From contig JAPTHN010000004.1 in NCBI GenBank assembly GCA_026936325.1, positions 49,937,289-50,001,288 on the forward strand: a DNA stretch of 64,000 bases, read 5' to 3'. Shown here piece by piece: positions 37,401 through 46,178 of this stretch. Numbering within the stretch: the stretch's first letter is position 1; the number at the start of each line of letters is the position of its first letter. Position numbers and translations under genes: made by a program. The DNA comes from Platynereis dumerilii (Eukaryota; Annelida; Polychaeta; Phyllodocida; Nereididae). The notes under the pieces were generated by a model. The model was not told the DNA's origin and ran no database searches. It worked only from the letters and a program-made list of their open reading frames with translations.

Positions 37401-39171
37401 ATAGTGAGATGCTCCTATATTATATGAATTATATGATTTTAAAAGAACGTACAGCATGTACAGCAGATACTGCAAGCACATACTTAAGTTAGGGACCGTT
37501 CAGAATTCATGAGGGGGGGGGGGAGAGTTTTGCCCGAGGGGGTAGGCTACTAACTTTTCACACATGTTCCAAGAATTTTTGACAACACGTCTAAGGGGGG
37601 GGGGCAAGAAATTTTAACAAAATAAAAATGTTACAAAACGCGCATATACTAAGTTTGACCAACATTTTTACACGCAGAAGTCTGCGAAACGGCCACTGCA
37701 CTGATATATATTATTTCATTGGGTTTTTCTGGCATCATAAGAAGCAGATAATTTAGAGGTGAAATTTCTACCAAAAATGCCAATGGTGCAGCATTGACCT
37801 GTTTATAAAACCCTGAGATACAAACAACGCTAATTTATTGCCAATTAGCAGTCAGAGCTCCAACAACTCGTTAGTCAGTTGCTATTGCAAGTCCCAATTA
37901 TCAAGTCATATTATTTGTTGCATTCTCAATTGGACCTTTCCAAGAACAATATACATTCAGGGATTCAGTGTACCTTTTTAGCATCACTGCACCGTTTTCA
38001 ATTAAGCATCAGTTTTGTATCATCACACAGGCACTGGTGGCTTGAGCCTGGTGATTAGGAAGAATATTCATTCAATGGTTTGTAATATTTAAACTGATTT
38101 ACTGAAATCTCTGAGAATATGAAGGTTGGATGCACAAGTTATTCCTAAACAGTGAACTGTGACGCTGATGGTGCGATGGCACACCTGACTACATACTGCA
38201 GCAACATGACAAGCCAATGCCAATTAAGTCTAAAGCCATAAGCTTATGAGGTTTGAACCACTGGATTGATGGACACACAAAGCAGGTTGGGTAGTTGATA
38301 GGGCTTTGCATCCTACATTTTTGCACTGGCTAGGCTAAGTAGGACAGACAGGGACAATTATAATAGAGGCAAAGTGCATTCCTTGCACAGGATGAGAATA
38401 AAGAAACAAGAGAGGACGGATGGATGACTGGGGCTTTACGTCCAGTGGTTATACACTTGGTAAGCTAATAAGAACAGGAGGAGGACACGACAATGAGGCA
38501 AGGGATTAGGGATGCACCGATACCAATTTTTCACTTCCGATCCGATACCAATCCTAGTATTTTGCTGCCGATACCACCGAGAGAAGTGCTACCGATCCGA
38601 TACTGCCTTTTAGTGCTGGATCGGCACCGATACCGATCCTTAGTATCGGATCGGTGCATCCCTACAAGGGACGATTGAAACAGCCAAGCAACAAAGGTTC
38701 AGCAAGAGCTGGATTCCAACCCTGGACCCAGCGAACTGGCAGCCTAGCAGTGCTAGCACGCTAGCACTAGACCAACCCTTGTCCCCAACATGACGACAGG
38801 TTGGGTGAGAGACATGGTTTTGTATCATATATTTTGGCACAGACAGAGCTTGATAGGAAAGATAGGGTCCATGGTAACGAGGCAAAGTTCATTCCTCGCA
38901 CAGGATGCGAATAATGAAAAAACAAGCAAAAAGCATGTCAAAAACCCACCTTTAATAGCGAGATCTGGTCCTGGACTGGCAAGCACTTGAACCTGGGTAG
39001 ATTTTTGGCGAATGACACCAGCGTTTTTAAAGGGCCTTCTATCAAATTCATTATTTCCACCATCTGAGGCTTCTCCGTGTCATTGTAGAGATATGCTCCG
39101 TAAGTTTTCTTCCAGGCGTTCATCATTTCGGAAAATGCCGGACGGAGCTCGGGTTCCATTAGAGATGCGAC
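18138..39171 (-). CDS. Nuclear receptor, NR1I/J-like (VDR/PXR/HR96/DAF-12 group), last four coding exons
   Basis: Exons 39171-38950, 31443-31297, 20381-20223 and 19442-18138 join in phase 0 at every junction, giving 610 codons and TAA at 18140-18138. Residues 1-74 cover LBD helices up to the family signature FAKNLPRF...DQISLLK. Residues 75-123 continue with an AEAAIIRSSLSYN strand region and a W as in VDR. Residues 124-176 are helices 6-9. Exon 4 opens with a VDR-like SYCRIRHP segment and holds the AF-2 helix PLLHEIFDL near residues 221-229. A Ser/Pro/Asn/His-rich tail of about 380 residues follows. Role by family: ligand-activated transcription factor of xenobiotic, sterol or vitamin-D-like signalling, usually bound to DNA with RXR. 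The helix order and the NGW position match VDR best; assignment to one NR1I/J orthologue needs a tree. The two-zinc-finger DNA-binding exons were not found upstream and are assumed to be outside the window. Confidence 0.88.
20055..20180. mobile_element. 126-bp MITE in the 780-bp receptor intron
   Basis: Perfect 20-bp inverted ends (TTAGAGAGGTTTTGCTACAC and its complement) at 20056-20075 and 20160-20179. It lies about 40 bp from the donor of the neighbouring exon, without disturbing the splice site. Confidence 0.75.
20223..20381 (-). CDS. Nuclear receptor LBD exon (helices 7-9)
   Basis: Acceptor CTATTTTTAG, donor GCAG|GTATAC; 53 codons, phase 0. It includes FMITLGLFASDREKL, aligning with the conserved LLMAICIVSPDRPG-type helix 8 segment of VDR, although the usual Pro after Arg is replaced by Glu. 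Confidence 0.88.
20469..21406 (+). repeat. 5' LTR
   Basis: 938 bp, TG...CA. It contains an inverted CCAAT (ATTGG, near 21071), a TATATAA box at 21114 and AATAAA at 21136, a plausible retroelement promoter and poly(A) pair on the plus strand. It therefore brings a promoter, antisense to the receptor gene, into the intron. Confidence 0.78.
21407..25172 (+). mobile_element. Internal region of the LTR element
   Basis: Starts directly after the 5' LTR with TGGTGTACCCTGA, the place and leading TGG expected of a tRNA primer-binding site; the same motif recurs near 21491. About 21750-22170 has a more protein-like base pattern than the rest. No recognisable protein domain and no long open frame remain. 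Confidence 0.55.
27123..27537. mobile_element. 415-bp TA-flanked MITE with GCGATTATTGC repeats
   Basis: Ends TGAAGCTCCTCTGGTATCAA and TTGATACCAAAGGAGCTTCA are inverted, with TA on both sides, as for Tc1/mariner-type elements. The interior is a run of degenerate ATTTCTGCGATTATTGCA-like units in both orientations, about 27190-27500. Confidence 0.65.
27733..28000 (+). mobile_element. SINE family 2, tRNA-like head and (CTAT)n tail
   Basis: GGGTGGCTAAGTGG near 27749 resembles an A box of a Ser/Leu-type tRNA. The body includes GATGAGACATTAAATTTGCGG and GGGCATGGGGCAGATGTGTAA, and the tail is CTATCTATCTTTCTATCTG. A partial copy lies at 35335-35495. No good B box was seen, so the tRNA origin is inferred. 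Confidence 0.5.
30246..30480. repeat. Old dispersed repeat, host of the intron nest
   Basis: AAACAAATTTTCCAGATGACC...TTCATCCATTG matches the segment at about 7400-7450 (AAACAAATTCTTGGGATGACC). With CAGGGTTCCGGC at 20442-20453 it is the element into which the hAT MITE inserted. Its own far end is unclear. Confidence 0.45.
31297..31443 (-). CDS. Nuclear receptor LBD exon (helix 5 to helix 7)
   Basis: Acceptor ATTTTAG|GGG, donor TCT|GTGAGT; 49 codons, phase 0. It reads GCAAEAAIIRSSLSYN directly after DQISLLK, the expected continuation of helix 5 into the beta turn, and ends ...AKDVFQS. Confidence 0.88.
32471..32688 (-). mobile_element. tRNA-SINE family 1
   Basis: (GGAT)n tail on the left, then ATTGGGGCTTTACGTCCTGT, CAGCCATCCAACATAGGCCC, and on the right the complement of a tRNA-like head with B box TTTGAATCCAACTC and A-box-like GGTCTAGTGGTAAAG. 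Same family as 36842-37039. Confidence 0.75.
33198..33308. mobile_element. Fragment of the GACTCC-repeat hAT MITE
   Basis: Matches the right half of the intact copy at 58375-58842, ending GACTCCAAAGCCCTG. The left end is missing. Confidence 0.6.
33606..34047. mobile_element. 442-bp hAT MITE, copy 1 (CCGGATA repeats)
   Basis: Ends AAGTGATGCACGGATA and GGATATCCGTGCATCCCTG, inside a perfect 8-bp duplication ATTTATTT (33598-33605, 34048-34055). CCGGATAC-type repeats fill both flanks. Same length as the copy at 41605-42046. Confidence 0.85.
34096..34737. mobile_element. Harbinger-like MITE 1, interrupted by a second Harbinger MITE
   Basis: GGCCAGACAAAATTGATCTTTAGC on the left and GAAGCTAAAAATTAAGC...CCGGCC on the right match the family at 6870. 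The element is split at its TTA by 34153-34568. Confidence 0.55.
34153..34568. mobile_element. Harbinger-type MITE 2 (GGGACCGTTCAGAATT ends)
   Basis: Ends GGGACCGTTCAGAATTTATG and CATAAATTCTGAATGGTCCC are inverted; TTA is duplicated on both sides, the PIF/Harbinger rule. The interior has G runs and no coding frame. Truncated copies: 37492-37720 and 50346-50475. Confidence 0.75.
35335..35495 (+). mobile_element. SINE family 2, partial copy
   Basis: Shares the CATGGGGTAAACATG...GAGGACTC and CTCTCTCTCATTTCATCA segments and the CTATCTATTCATC tail with 27733-28000; the head is lost. Confidence 0.45.
36842..37039 (-). mobile_element. tRNA-SINE family 1, full copy with 14-bp target duplication
   Basis: AAGGCGCAGCGAGA occurs exactly at 36828-36841 and 37040-37053. 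Such a long duplication shows LINE-type reverse transcription into the site. The 198-bp element has a GGAT tail at left and a tRNA-like head at right (complement of GGTCTAGTGGTAGCGTGC and GGGTTTGAATCC). Confidence 0.88.
37149..37332. mobile_element. MITE with CAGTGGCAGATCCAGG ends
   Basis: CAGTGGCAGATCCAGG on the left faces CTGGATCCGCCACTG on the right; G- and C-rich near the ends. Same family as 6460-6632. Likely hAT by its CAGTG start; no duplication could be matched. Confidence 0.55.
37492..37720. mobile_element. Harbinger-type MITE 2, left part only
   Basis: TTAGGGACCGTTCAGAATTC start and the CTAACTTTTCACACATGTT interior match 34153-34568; the right end was not found. Confidence 0.55.
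38417..38787 (-). mobile_element. tRNA-SINE family 1, interrupted by a hAT MITE
   Basis: GGATGGATGACTGGGGCTTTACG tail half up to 38506 and the head half from 38665 (CAGCCAAGCAACAAAGG, CTGGATTCCAACCCTGG, CACTAGACCAACCC) belong to one SINE. Older SINE-like sequence flanks it on both sides. Confidence 0.7.
38507..38664. mobile_element. 158-bp hAT MITE (TAGGGATGCACCGATAC ends)
   Basis: TAGGGATGCACCGATACC and GGATCGGTGCATCCCTA are inverted; CAAGGGAT and CAAGGGAC flank it (7 of 8). It sits inside the SINE, so it is the younger of the two. Confidence 0.8.
38950..39171 (-). CDS. Nuclear receptor LBD exon (helices 1-5)
   Basis: Begins after CCTTGCAG and ends at AAAG|GTGGGT; 74 codons, phase 0 both sides. 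It holds the NR LBD signature from VSFAKNLPRF to DQISLLK. Gln of the DQ pair and Lys at the end are the usual fold and coactivator-clamp residues. Confidence 0.9.
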
Positions 39172-39179
39172 CTGCAAGG

Positions 39180-39265
39180 AAGAATGAAGACTATGAACAA
39201 TGATGAATCATCACAAAGAAGAATGAAGACTATGAAACATCACAAAGAAGAATGAAGGCATTGTC
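39180..39265. repeat. Short tandem repeat next to the receptor exon acceptor
   Basis: AGAATGAAGACTATGAA and ATCACAAAGAAGAATGAAG recur two to three times within 85 bp, directly beside the acceptor of exon 38950-39171. Confidence 0.6.
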
Positions 39266-39427
39266 ACTGCACACCCACACACTCTCAAGAGATATAATAC
39301 ATGCATGAAGACCGCTAATAAAATCAAATCAGCATTATCCCAGTCAACATCCTTGATTCAACTTTCAAGGCCTTCATGCATGCATTATATCTGTTGAGAG
39401 TCACAGTGTAGTGTCAATGGCATTGAA
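39254..39427. mobile_element. Foldback MITE, about 50-bp arms
   Basis: AAGGCATTGTCACTGCAC...AGATATAATACATGCATGAAG on the left is repeated inverted as CTTCATGCATGCATTATATCT...GTGTCAATGGCATT on the right. It lies about 80 bp upstream of a receptor exon. Confidence 0.65.
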
Positions 39428-39620
39428 GCATATACTTTTCTGCTGGTAATTATTGTTCCAGAACTATTCTATGATTTTCTACGACTAAGGACTTTTTCAG
39501 AATTTTCAAGGGCATTAGCTGATTAGGAGGAACCTTGGGTAGAACGGAGTCCCACAGACAGTGCATCCCTCAAAAGCAAGCTGAAGCAGCTCTCAATTTG
39601 AGGTCATACCGCCAGTTGAG

Positions 39621-40196
39621 ATGTCATCACGTCGTTTGTTGATTTGCAGCAAAGAGACAGAAAGAAACACCCAACTTAATGATGCGGTTTTGGGATATAT
39701 CAGTCAAGGAAATTACCGTCTGGTAAAGACGAGCAATGTCTTCAGCCTCACATCTCACATGACACTCGCCCTAGCACTGTCATCACCCTCCCATGACCCT
39801 CTCAAAGTGTCATGGCCCAGCTTTGGCAGTGCTCAAATCATCTTTGACAGGCTATTTAAAATAACTACGGCTACTATCACTTCCAAACTTGGCATAAAGT
39901 TGTATCACAGTATAAACCTACTCTATCCATTACTTAATGAGGAAAAGAACCTGAAGGCCCCAGAGAAATTAGGGAACTGTCATCAGCTGCTGATGACTTT
40001 GCAGTATTTCGCAAAATTGGATAGAATAAGTCCTGCTACTTTCATGCTGCTGTGTGATGAGGATAGCTGCGCAGAGATCAGACTTTCTTCTGATACCAAA
40101 CTGATCAAGCCTACACACTCTATCATCCTGTCAGGGCCAGAATCTAGCTGTAATTGCAATTGTCCTCATATGATGGTAATTTCCCAGATTGTATAG
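39621..40196 (+). other. Orphan 191-codon open frame, function unknown
   Basis: The frame starts MSSRRLLICSKETE and ends in a CNCNCPHMM motif. It has no signal peptide or membrane segment and matches no family I recognise. It lies between a foldback MITE and the 3' end of a LINE, on the strand opposite both the LINE and the receptor gene. The length is well above chance for this AT-rich DNA, which suggests a decayed coding remnant, perhaps transposon-derived. No promoter or splice context was found. Confidence 0.25.
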
Positions 40197-40785
40197 GCCC
40201 TATTCTCTGGGGATGTTTTTTTTTTTTTATTGCCATGATTGGTAACAAATAAATTGATTAAAGCTATATTGACTCCAAATATAAATAGAGAAATTCTTTC
40301 AAAAATGTAAAGATAGATAGATAGATAGATAGTTTTTTATTGATGCATGATGTACTTACAATTTTCATATCATACTAACAAAATAATAACTAGGTAATTA
40401 ACAACACAATTTAAGACAAAAATAGCATCAAAGGTAAACAGCTGAGTTACAGCGTAACTATATAATTGCTGCAACCAAGTTAAATAAATTATAATAATCT
40501 TTTAATTATATTATGTATAAAAAGAATGAAAATGAGAATGGGTATGGATATGGGATGTGATGATTCCTTAAATTGTGGCAAATGAATAAAAGTATACAAT
40601 TGATCAGTATGACTGCAGTACATTTTGACAATAATGTTTGGCAAAAAGCTTTAATTTAATTTTTTCTTTTAACTGCTCATTTAAGTGCAACCACAGATGA
40701 GGGGACCTTCCCAGGAAACTTGCATTGTATTTCTCTATGGTGTGTTGTGGGGCTCTTAAATAGTTTCTTGTTCGGGTAAAATATG

Positions 40786-41157
40786 TAGTGACGCAGACCG
40801 GACCACCTTTAAGAGGGTGGTCCGGTATTTACAAAAGTGGTCCAGTCCTGGTCTGGTCCAGGGTGAGGTGGTCCGATTTTGTTACTGGACCGGTCCAGAA
40901 GCGGTCCATCGGCATTTTGAAAATTATGCTAAATATGAGGGTTTAAATTAGCTATATGATATGAATTTCATTTTGAGATGCCACAAAATCCATGAGACAC
41001 AATTCATGACATCAAAAATCACTGGACCGGTCCGGACCGGCACTCAACCGGTCCGGTATGGCATTGGACCGGTTTTTTGTAGGTGGTCCGGTATTTTGGC
41101 GGTCCAGGGCTGGACCGCGGACCGGACCGGTCCAAGGCGGTCCGGTCTGCATCACTA
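40786..41157. mobile_element. 372-bp hAT MITE in the LINE (GGACCGGTCC repeats)
   Basis: Ends TAGTGACGCAGACCGGACC and GGTCCGGTCTGCATCACTA are inverted; AAAATATG is duplicated exactly (40778-40785, 41158-41165). The interior is full of GGTCCGG/CCGGACC words. Removing it with one duplication leaves the LINE frame open. Confidence 0.9.
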
Positions 41158-41604
41158 AAAATATGTGTGGTTACATAGATTGAATAAATTGCCCAATCTC
41201 ACTGGTAAACTGCCATATATATACCTATGGGATATTTTCACTAATTCCAGCTTCACCAAGTCTTCAATTTTCACAATATTCATTTTTTTGTAAAACTCAG
41301 ATAATCTTACCCTCCTCCCGATATTACATATACTTCTAATGGCTTTGTTTTGCTGTACTTGAAGTTTCTTTTTATCTTTTGATTTGGCCATTGACCCCCA
41401 TGCACTGATGGCATAACACATGTGGCTCTGTATGTTAGCTAAATACACTAATTTTTTTAAATTTTGAGGCAGAAGGTTCTTAATCATGTTTAGACTGTAA
41501 TTTCCAGCAGTCATCTTTACTAAAACTTGCTTAATCTGAAAATTCCAAACACTTGTCGAAGCCCTGTTTAGTTTACATTTCAAGCAATGCCAGGTTCTCC
41601 TGGG

Positions 41605-42046
41605 TAGTGATGCATGGATAGTGAAAATAGCCGGATACCGGATAATCCGGCAACACCAACTGCCGGATATCGGATAGCAACCGGATAGTTGGAACCGGAT
41701 AATAATCATATGGAGGGGAAGTTTGTCAGCATTCGCGGTTAATTACAAATATTTATTTCTGAGAGCCGTGAGATATCTGTCCGGCAGGAGGACTGTTACT
41801 CTGATGGAATGTATTCCATTATGTCCTGTAACAGAATTTAAATTTTGAAGCTGGTTACATCATGTTTTTGATTGTTCTTGTAACATTTTTTAGATTTATT
41901 AACCAAGTTTTTTTTAGCTTTTTACTTATTTTTGACTTCTCACATATCCGGTTCTGACACCCTAATTCTGTCGGATACCGGATATCCTGCAAATTCCAAT
42001 ATCCGGCCAGATAACGGATACCTTGCCGGATATCCGTGCATCCCTA
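41605..42046. mobile_element. 442-bp hAT MITE, copy 2 (CCGGATA repeats), in the LINE
   Basis: TAGTGATGCATGGATAG...GGATATCCGTGCATCCCTA, duplicated CTCCTGGG on both sides (41597-41604, 42047-42054), perfect. Colinear with 33606-34047 over its whole length. Confidence 0.9.
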
Positions 42047-42054
42047 CTCCTGGG

Positions 42055-43334
42055 GTATAAAATGAAATCAATTATGCATTAATTGCTTCTGGAATAGATT
42101 ATAGACAAAATTGAACTTTTTTCGTTAGAATATGTTACATACACACAGAGTACATTTTAAAATAGGAAAGTTCTAAATTTTGGTTAAATCTACTGACATC
42201 ACAGCTTTGAAGTCCCTTTTACAGAATGAGCTCACATTTTTGGCTCTGGAATTTTTGTGCAATTGTTTACTTTCAAGCCAAAAGACAAAGATGAGTTCCC
42301 AGTAACCAAACATTCTTTTAAAATAATGAGAAGCTTTTCTAAACAAAAGACAATGACTGAGTGACATAGGCCTTCTCAGTGTGACCTAATTCAAACTGTT
42401 CCCAAGGCAACAAGTCACATGATGAAATGTCACATGAACTGGAACTGTCAGAAAAACCATATGCTAAAAAAAACAACAACAACTAAAGCAGGACCATGAG
42501 AAACAATGAGAAACTAAGAGGGTCTGAGAACTAGTTCTCGAAACACATCCATCATATGTGTATATTAACTAAAAGAGTTTGTGAAACAGAACTGAACTCA
42601 GCACTCTGACAGGAGTAAGTTTCATTCTAAAGTGGTGTGGCAAAGTGGGCTAAACATGCTAAAGCTTTCACAGAATGGTGACGCGGAGAAATCTCCAAAC
42701 TTGCCTCCATGTAACACCCTTGCTTATGCAGGCCTCCCCACAGCGGACACGACAAAAAATACAGGGATTATATAGGAATTTTTCAATGAAATTTATAGGG
42801 TTTTATAGGGCTTCAGGAGTAAAAATTTATGGAAAATTAAGCACTTTTCCGCTTCCAAAGTATGGTATATAAATATAAAATTTAGATAATTCACTTGTGA
42901 AGTGCTCGATCGGTGGCGCATCATATCCAGTGAATGTACGGAATCTGACTTAACCAGGCAAGATACCATGGAATATTGGCATGTTGACCAAGGAATGAAC
43001 AGGAATTCTGGTATTCTTCCTGACAAAGCTACACAGTAAACACTCATTTCAATTTTACAGGAAAATACGGACATTTCTAAATTAATGTCATAAAAATGTA
43101 GGGATTTTGGGCAACAAGTTGGAAAATATAGGGAGATGGGTGTACGGTCACACCACTGCAACACAGTAAACTTATGAATACAGCACTGAATTTACAAAAA
43201 ATTTAATATCTTCCAATTTTATAAGAAGTGGTAATGTACTCTGATTCCATCTGATAGCTAATTAAAAACAGAAAATTCAATTATAATAGCTTTAATTAAA
43301 AACAATACTATTGAGTTCAGACAGGCCAATTAAA
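42055..43334. other. Unassigned stretch between LINE and hairpin-ended elements
   Basis: No exon is supported. About 42720-43160 has internal TATAGGG-rich and AAATATAGGG-like strings with similarity to 56200-56290, suggesting another hAT-type repeat. The rest shows nothing recognisable. Confidence 0.4.
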
Positions 43335-44661
43335 ACTAGTATAACTGATATTGCCGTACGGCAATATCGGATAATCCCCCGCGCCCCCCTTGTCTCCCCT
43401 GCCCTGCTTACTCCCTCCTTCCAGTTCATGGCCGTCATGATGAATTCTTCATACCATGTATGAACGTAGTAATCTTGCTGGTGCATATGCCTATGAAATG
43501 TCGTGGCAGGCACAAGGTCAGCTGCTGGGAAAGGTGGCAATGAGACAGTATATACCCAGCGGCTGACTAACATGGATCTGTGAATTATTTTTTTAGCTCT
43601 ATTTTACCAGCAAGGTATTCGAGATAGGAGGATGCCCTTATACCACAAAATAGGGCACAAAATTAGCAACATGTACATTCAGTTTTAAGTGATCTGAAAC
43701 AATAGTTCATGAGTTATAATTGAATATATAAAATCATTTATTTGAACTTGGCTATTCAGGAGAAGTATATTCCCTTGGAGGACAGTAAAGGCCATAATTT
43801 TACGCATCTTTTGGTATTTATTTCATGAAATTTGAACAACCAGAAGCTGAGCAATGTACATTTCAATTTTGAAATTAAAAAAATTCTCTAGGAAAAACAA
43901 TTTGTTGTAGATAATTGATCTTTGGGGAGAGTATGGAGACGTGCACTAGGCATCCCACAAAAATTATTCATGGACATCCATAAAGAACTTCATTGACTTT
44001 TTAGCCTAAAACATTTTTTTAGTCGCAAAAAGTGACAACAAATTTTCAATGTCTGACGCGATTCTACGCCGCGCGTCTGACACCATCATGCTATACATCA
44101 TTGGAAAGCTGACAAACAGACCTTTCTTGTGATATGTCAAACTTTGTTGTAGCTTAAATAGGGACCGAGATATGGCCACTTGAAAATTGACTTTTTGGAC
44201 GTCCGTAGCGCCAAGACCGTTTGTCCGAGCGGTCCGTAACTTTGTGAAGTTGGTACACTGTGGTACATCTGTATGCTCACCCATTTTCAGCTCTCTACGA
44301 GCATTCCTTCCCTGTTTTTCAAAAAAATTTTGGGCAGTTTTCGGGACATCTGATTTTAAAAAAATCATATCTTGAAATGTGTTCATGAAATCTCCACGAG
44401 ACGCCTTTCTGCACTGGAGACTTTGTCAAGGTATCTTACAAAAAATCAACAGGTCTCAGTTATGCTTAGGTTCTCAGAAACCTGCGCCGGAAATTTGTTT
44501 TATATTTTCCTCATAACTTATAAGCATCATGAAATTTGATCATGAAATTTCGTATGAAGTAGCACGCAATGGAGTTGCATATTACCCTTGACTTGCAGAA
44601 CAGTATCTGTAATACTTTTGAAGTAATCGCAGTTTTTCTGAGCTGAATAAGAATAATAAGA

Positions 44662-46178
44662 ACTAGTATAACTGATATTGCCGTACGGCAATATCGGATA
44701 ATCCCCCGCGGGCCCCGTTTGACCCTAGCCCCGCTCATTCTCCTGTTTCAATTCACTTTAATAATTTGTATGAATACACCTGTCCGCTCATACTATTAAG
44801 GTTTTTAAGTGCATAAATAGAGGACATATGCCGTATCAGCCAACGCTTACAAAATCCTTTCCCTTCAATGTATATTATTTCCCTGTCATGATAGGCCTAA
44901 GCCCGTGCCCTGTTGTTGATGACCGTGTTTGAGTATGCTGCTCTTTGCATGGCGTAATGCTGCTGCTTGGGAGCAAAACCTGGCAGTGAGGCAGAATGGC
45001 CCCGACAGCAGACTAAGATGCATCTGTGAATTATTTTTAAACTTTTTTTTCAAGGCAAAGGAAAAAAGACTGGTAAGATATGATTATACCACAAAATAGG
45101 GCAAAAAATAAGCAGCATGTAATTTGAGTTTTAATTGATTTGGAACATTAATGCATGAGTTATAATTGCAAATGTAAAATCATCATTGTAAAATTGAGTA
45201 TTACTATGAGCTGTATGCCCGTGCAGTTCAGCGTAGGTCATAATTTTATGCATTTTTTGGAGTTAATTTCATGAAATTTGAACGAGTAGAAGCTGAGCTA
45301 TGTGCATTTCAATTTTGAAATACAAAAAATTCTGTGGCAGAAACCACTTGATGTAGTCAAATGTAATTTTAGGACAGTATGGAGGCCCCACAAGGGTATT
45401 AGGGAAAAAATATTCATGGACATTGATGAAGAACTTCATTGGATTTTAAGCCAAAAACTTTTCGAAAGGTGCAAAAAGTGACAACAAATTTTCAATGTCT
45501 GACGCGATTCTACGCCGCGCGTCTGACACTATCATGCTATACATCATTGGAAAGCTGACAAACAGACCTTTCTTGTGATATGTGATACTTTGCTGTAGCT
45601 GAAATAGGAACCGAGATATGAGCACTTGAAAATTGGGTTTTTGAACGTCCGTAGCGCCAAGACCGTTTGTCCGAGCGGTCCGTAACTTTGTGAAGTTGGT
45701 ACACAGTGGTACATCTGTATGTTCACCCATTTTCAGCTCTCTAAGAGCATTCCTTCCCTGTTTTTCAACAAAATTTTGGTCAGTTTTCGGGATATCAAAT
45801 TTTCAAAAAATCATATCTTGAAATGTGTTCATGAAATCTCCATGAGACGCCTTTCTGCACTGGAGACTTTGTCAAGGTATCTTACAAAAAATCAACAGGT
45901 CTCACTTATGCTTAGGTTCTCAGAAACCTGCGCCGGAAATTTTTTTTATATTTTCCTCATAACTCATAAGCATCATGAAATTTGAACATGAAATTTCGTG
46001 TAAAGTAGCACGCAATGGAGTTGCATATTATTCTTGACTTGTAACGTAGTATCTGTAATAGTGTTGAAATAATCGCAGTTTTTCTGAGCTGAATAATAAT
46101 AAGAATAATAATAATAATAAAACGAACAATATCAATATAATCCCCCGCAAGCGGCGGGGGATTATAATAATAAGAATA
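44662..46178 (+). mobile_element. Hairpin-ended element A2
   Basis: ACTAGT at 44662, the same palindrome as A1 (44674-44695), code word ATAATCCCCCGCG (44698), terminal hairpin 46137-46165 with ATAATCCCCCGC paired to GCGGGGGATTAT. The body is closely similar to A1 from about 43800 on, including GACGCGATTCTACGCCGCGC and TTGGAAAGCTGACAAACAGA blocks. An AATAATAA microsatellite precedes the end hairpin. Confidence 0.7.

Larger units (their letters stand above)
31444..38949 (-). other. 7.5-kb receptor intron with SINEs and MITEs
   Basis: 31444-32470 is AT-rich with nothing recognised. From 32471 on, retroposons and DNA transposons follow closely (listed singly). 34740-35335, 35500-36820 and 37720-38270 show no clear feature except degraded SINE-like stretches at 38272-38405 and 38790-38920. 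Confidence 0.5.
40311..42054 (-). mobile_element. LINE (non-LTR retrotransposon) 3' part with intact pol C-terminus
   Basis: On the minus strand a reverse-transcriptase C-terminal region reads ...YAISAWGSMAKS..., ...QQNKAIRSIC..., ...DLVKLELVKISHRY..., ...NHTYF. It continues in frame beyond a hAT insertion with TRTRNYLRAP..., ...FLGRSPHLW..., and stops at TGA 40606-40604. A 3'UTR of about 270 bp follows, then AATAAA and a (CTAT)n tail at 40332-40311. The domain order (RT thumb, then the NYxxR...FLGR...LW end) fits CR1/Jockey-like LINEs; the clade is not settled. It is 5'-truncated: in-frame stops appear right of 42054. Two hAT MITEs interrupt it. Confidence 0.8.

Noticed and set aside
42173-42367. 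Further 5' part of the LINE
   Set aside because: The translation shows no reverse-transcriptase motif, and stops separate it from the C-terminal part.
44006-45730. Two similar minus-strand open frames (126 and 94 codons) in elements A1 and A2
   Set aside because: They share sequence because the elements are near-copies. The other strand is also partly open, the cores of C and E do not keep the frame, and no family is recognised. Not called a gene.
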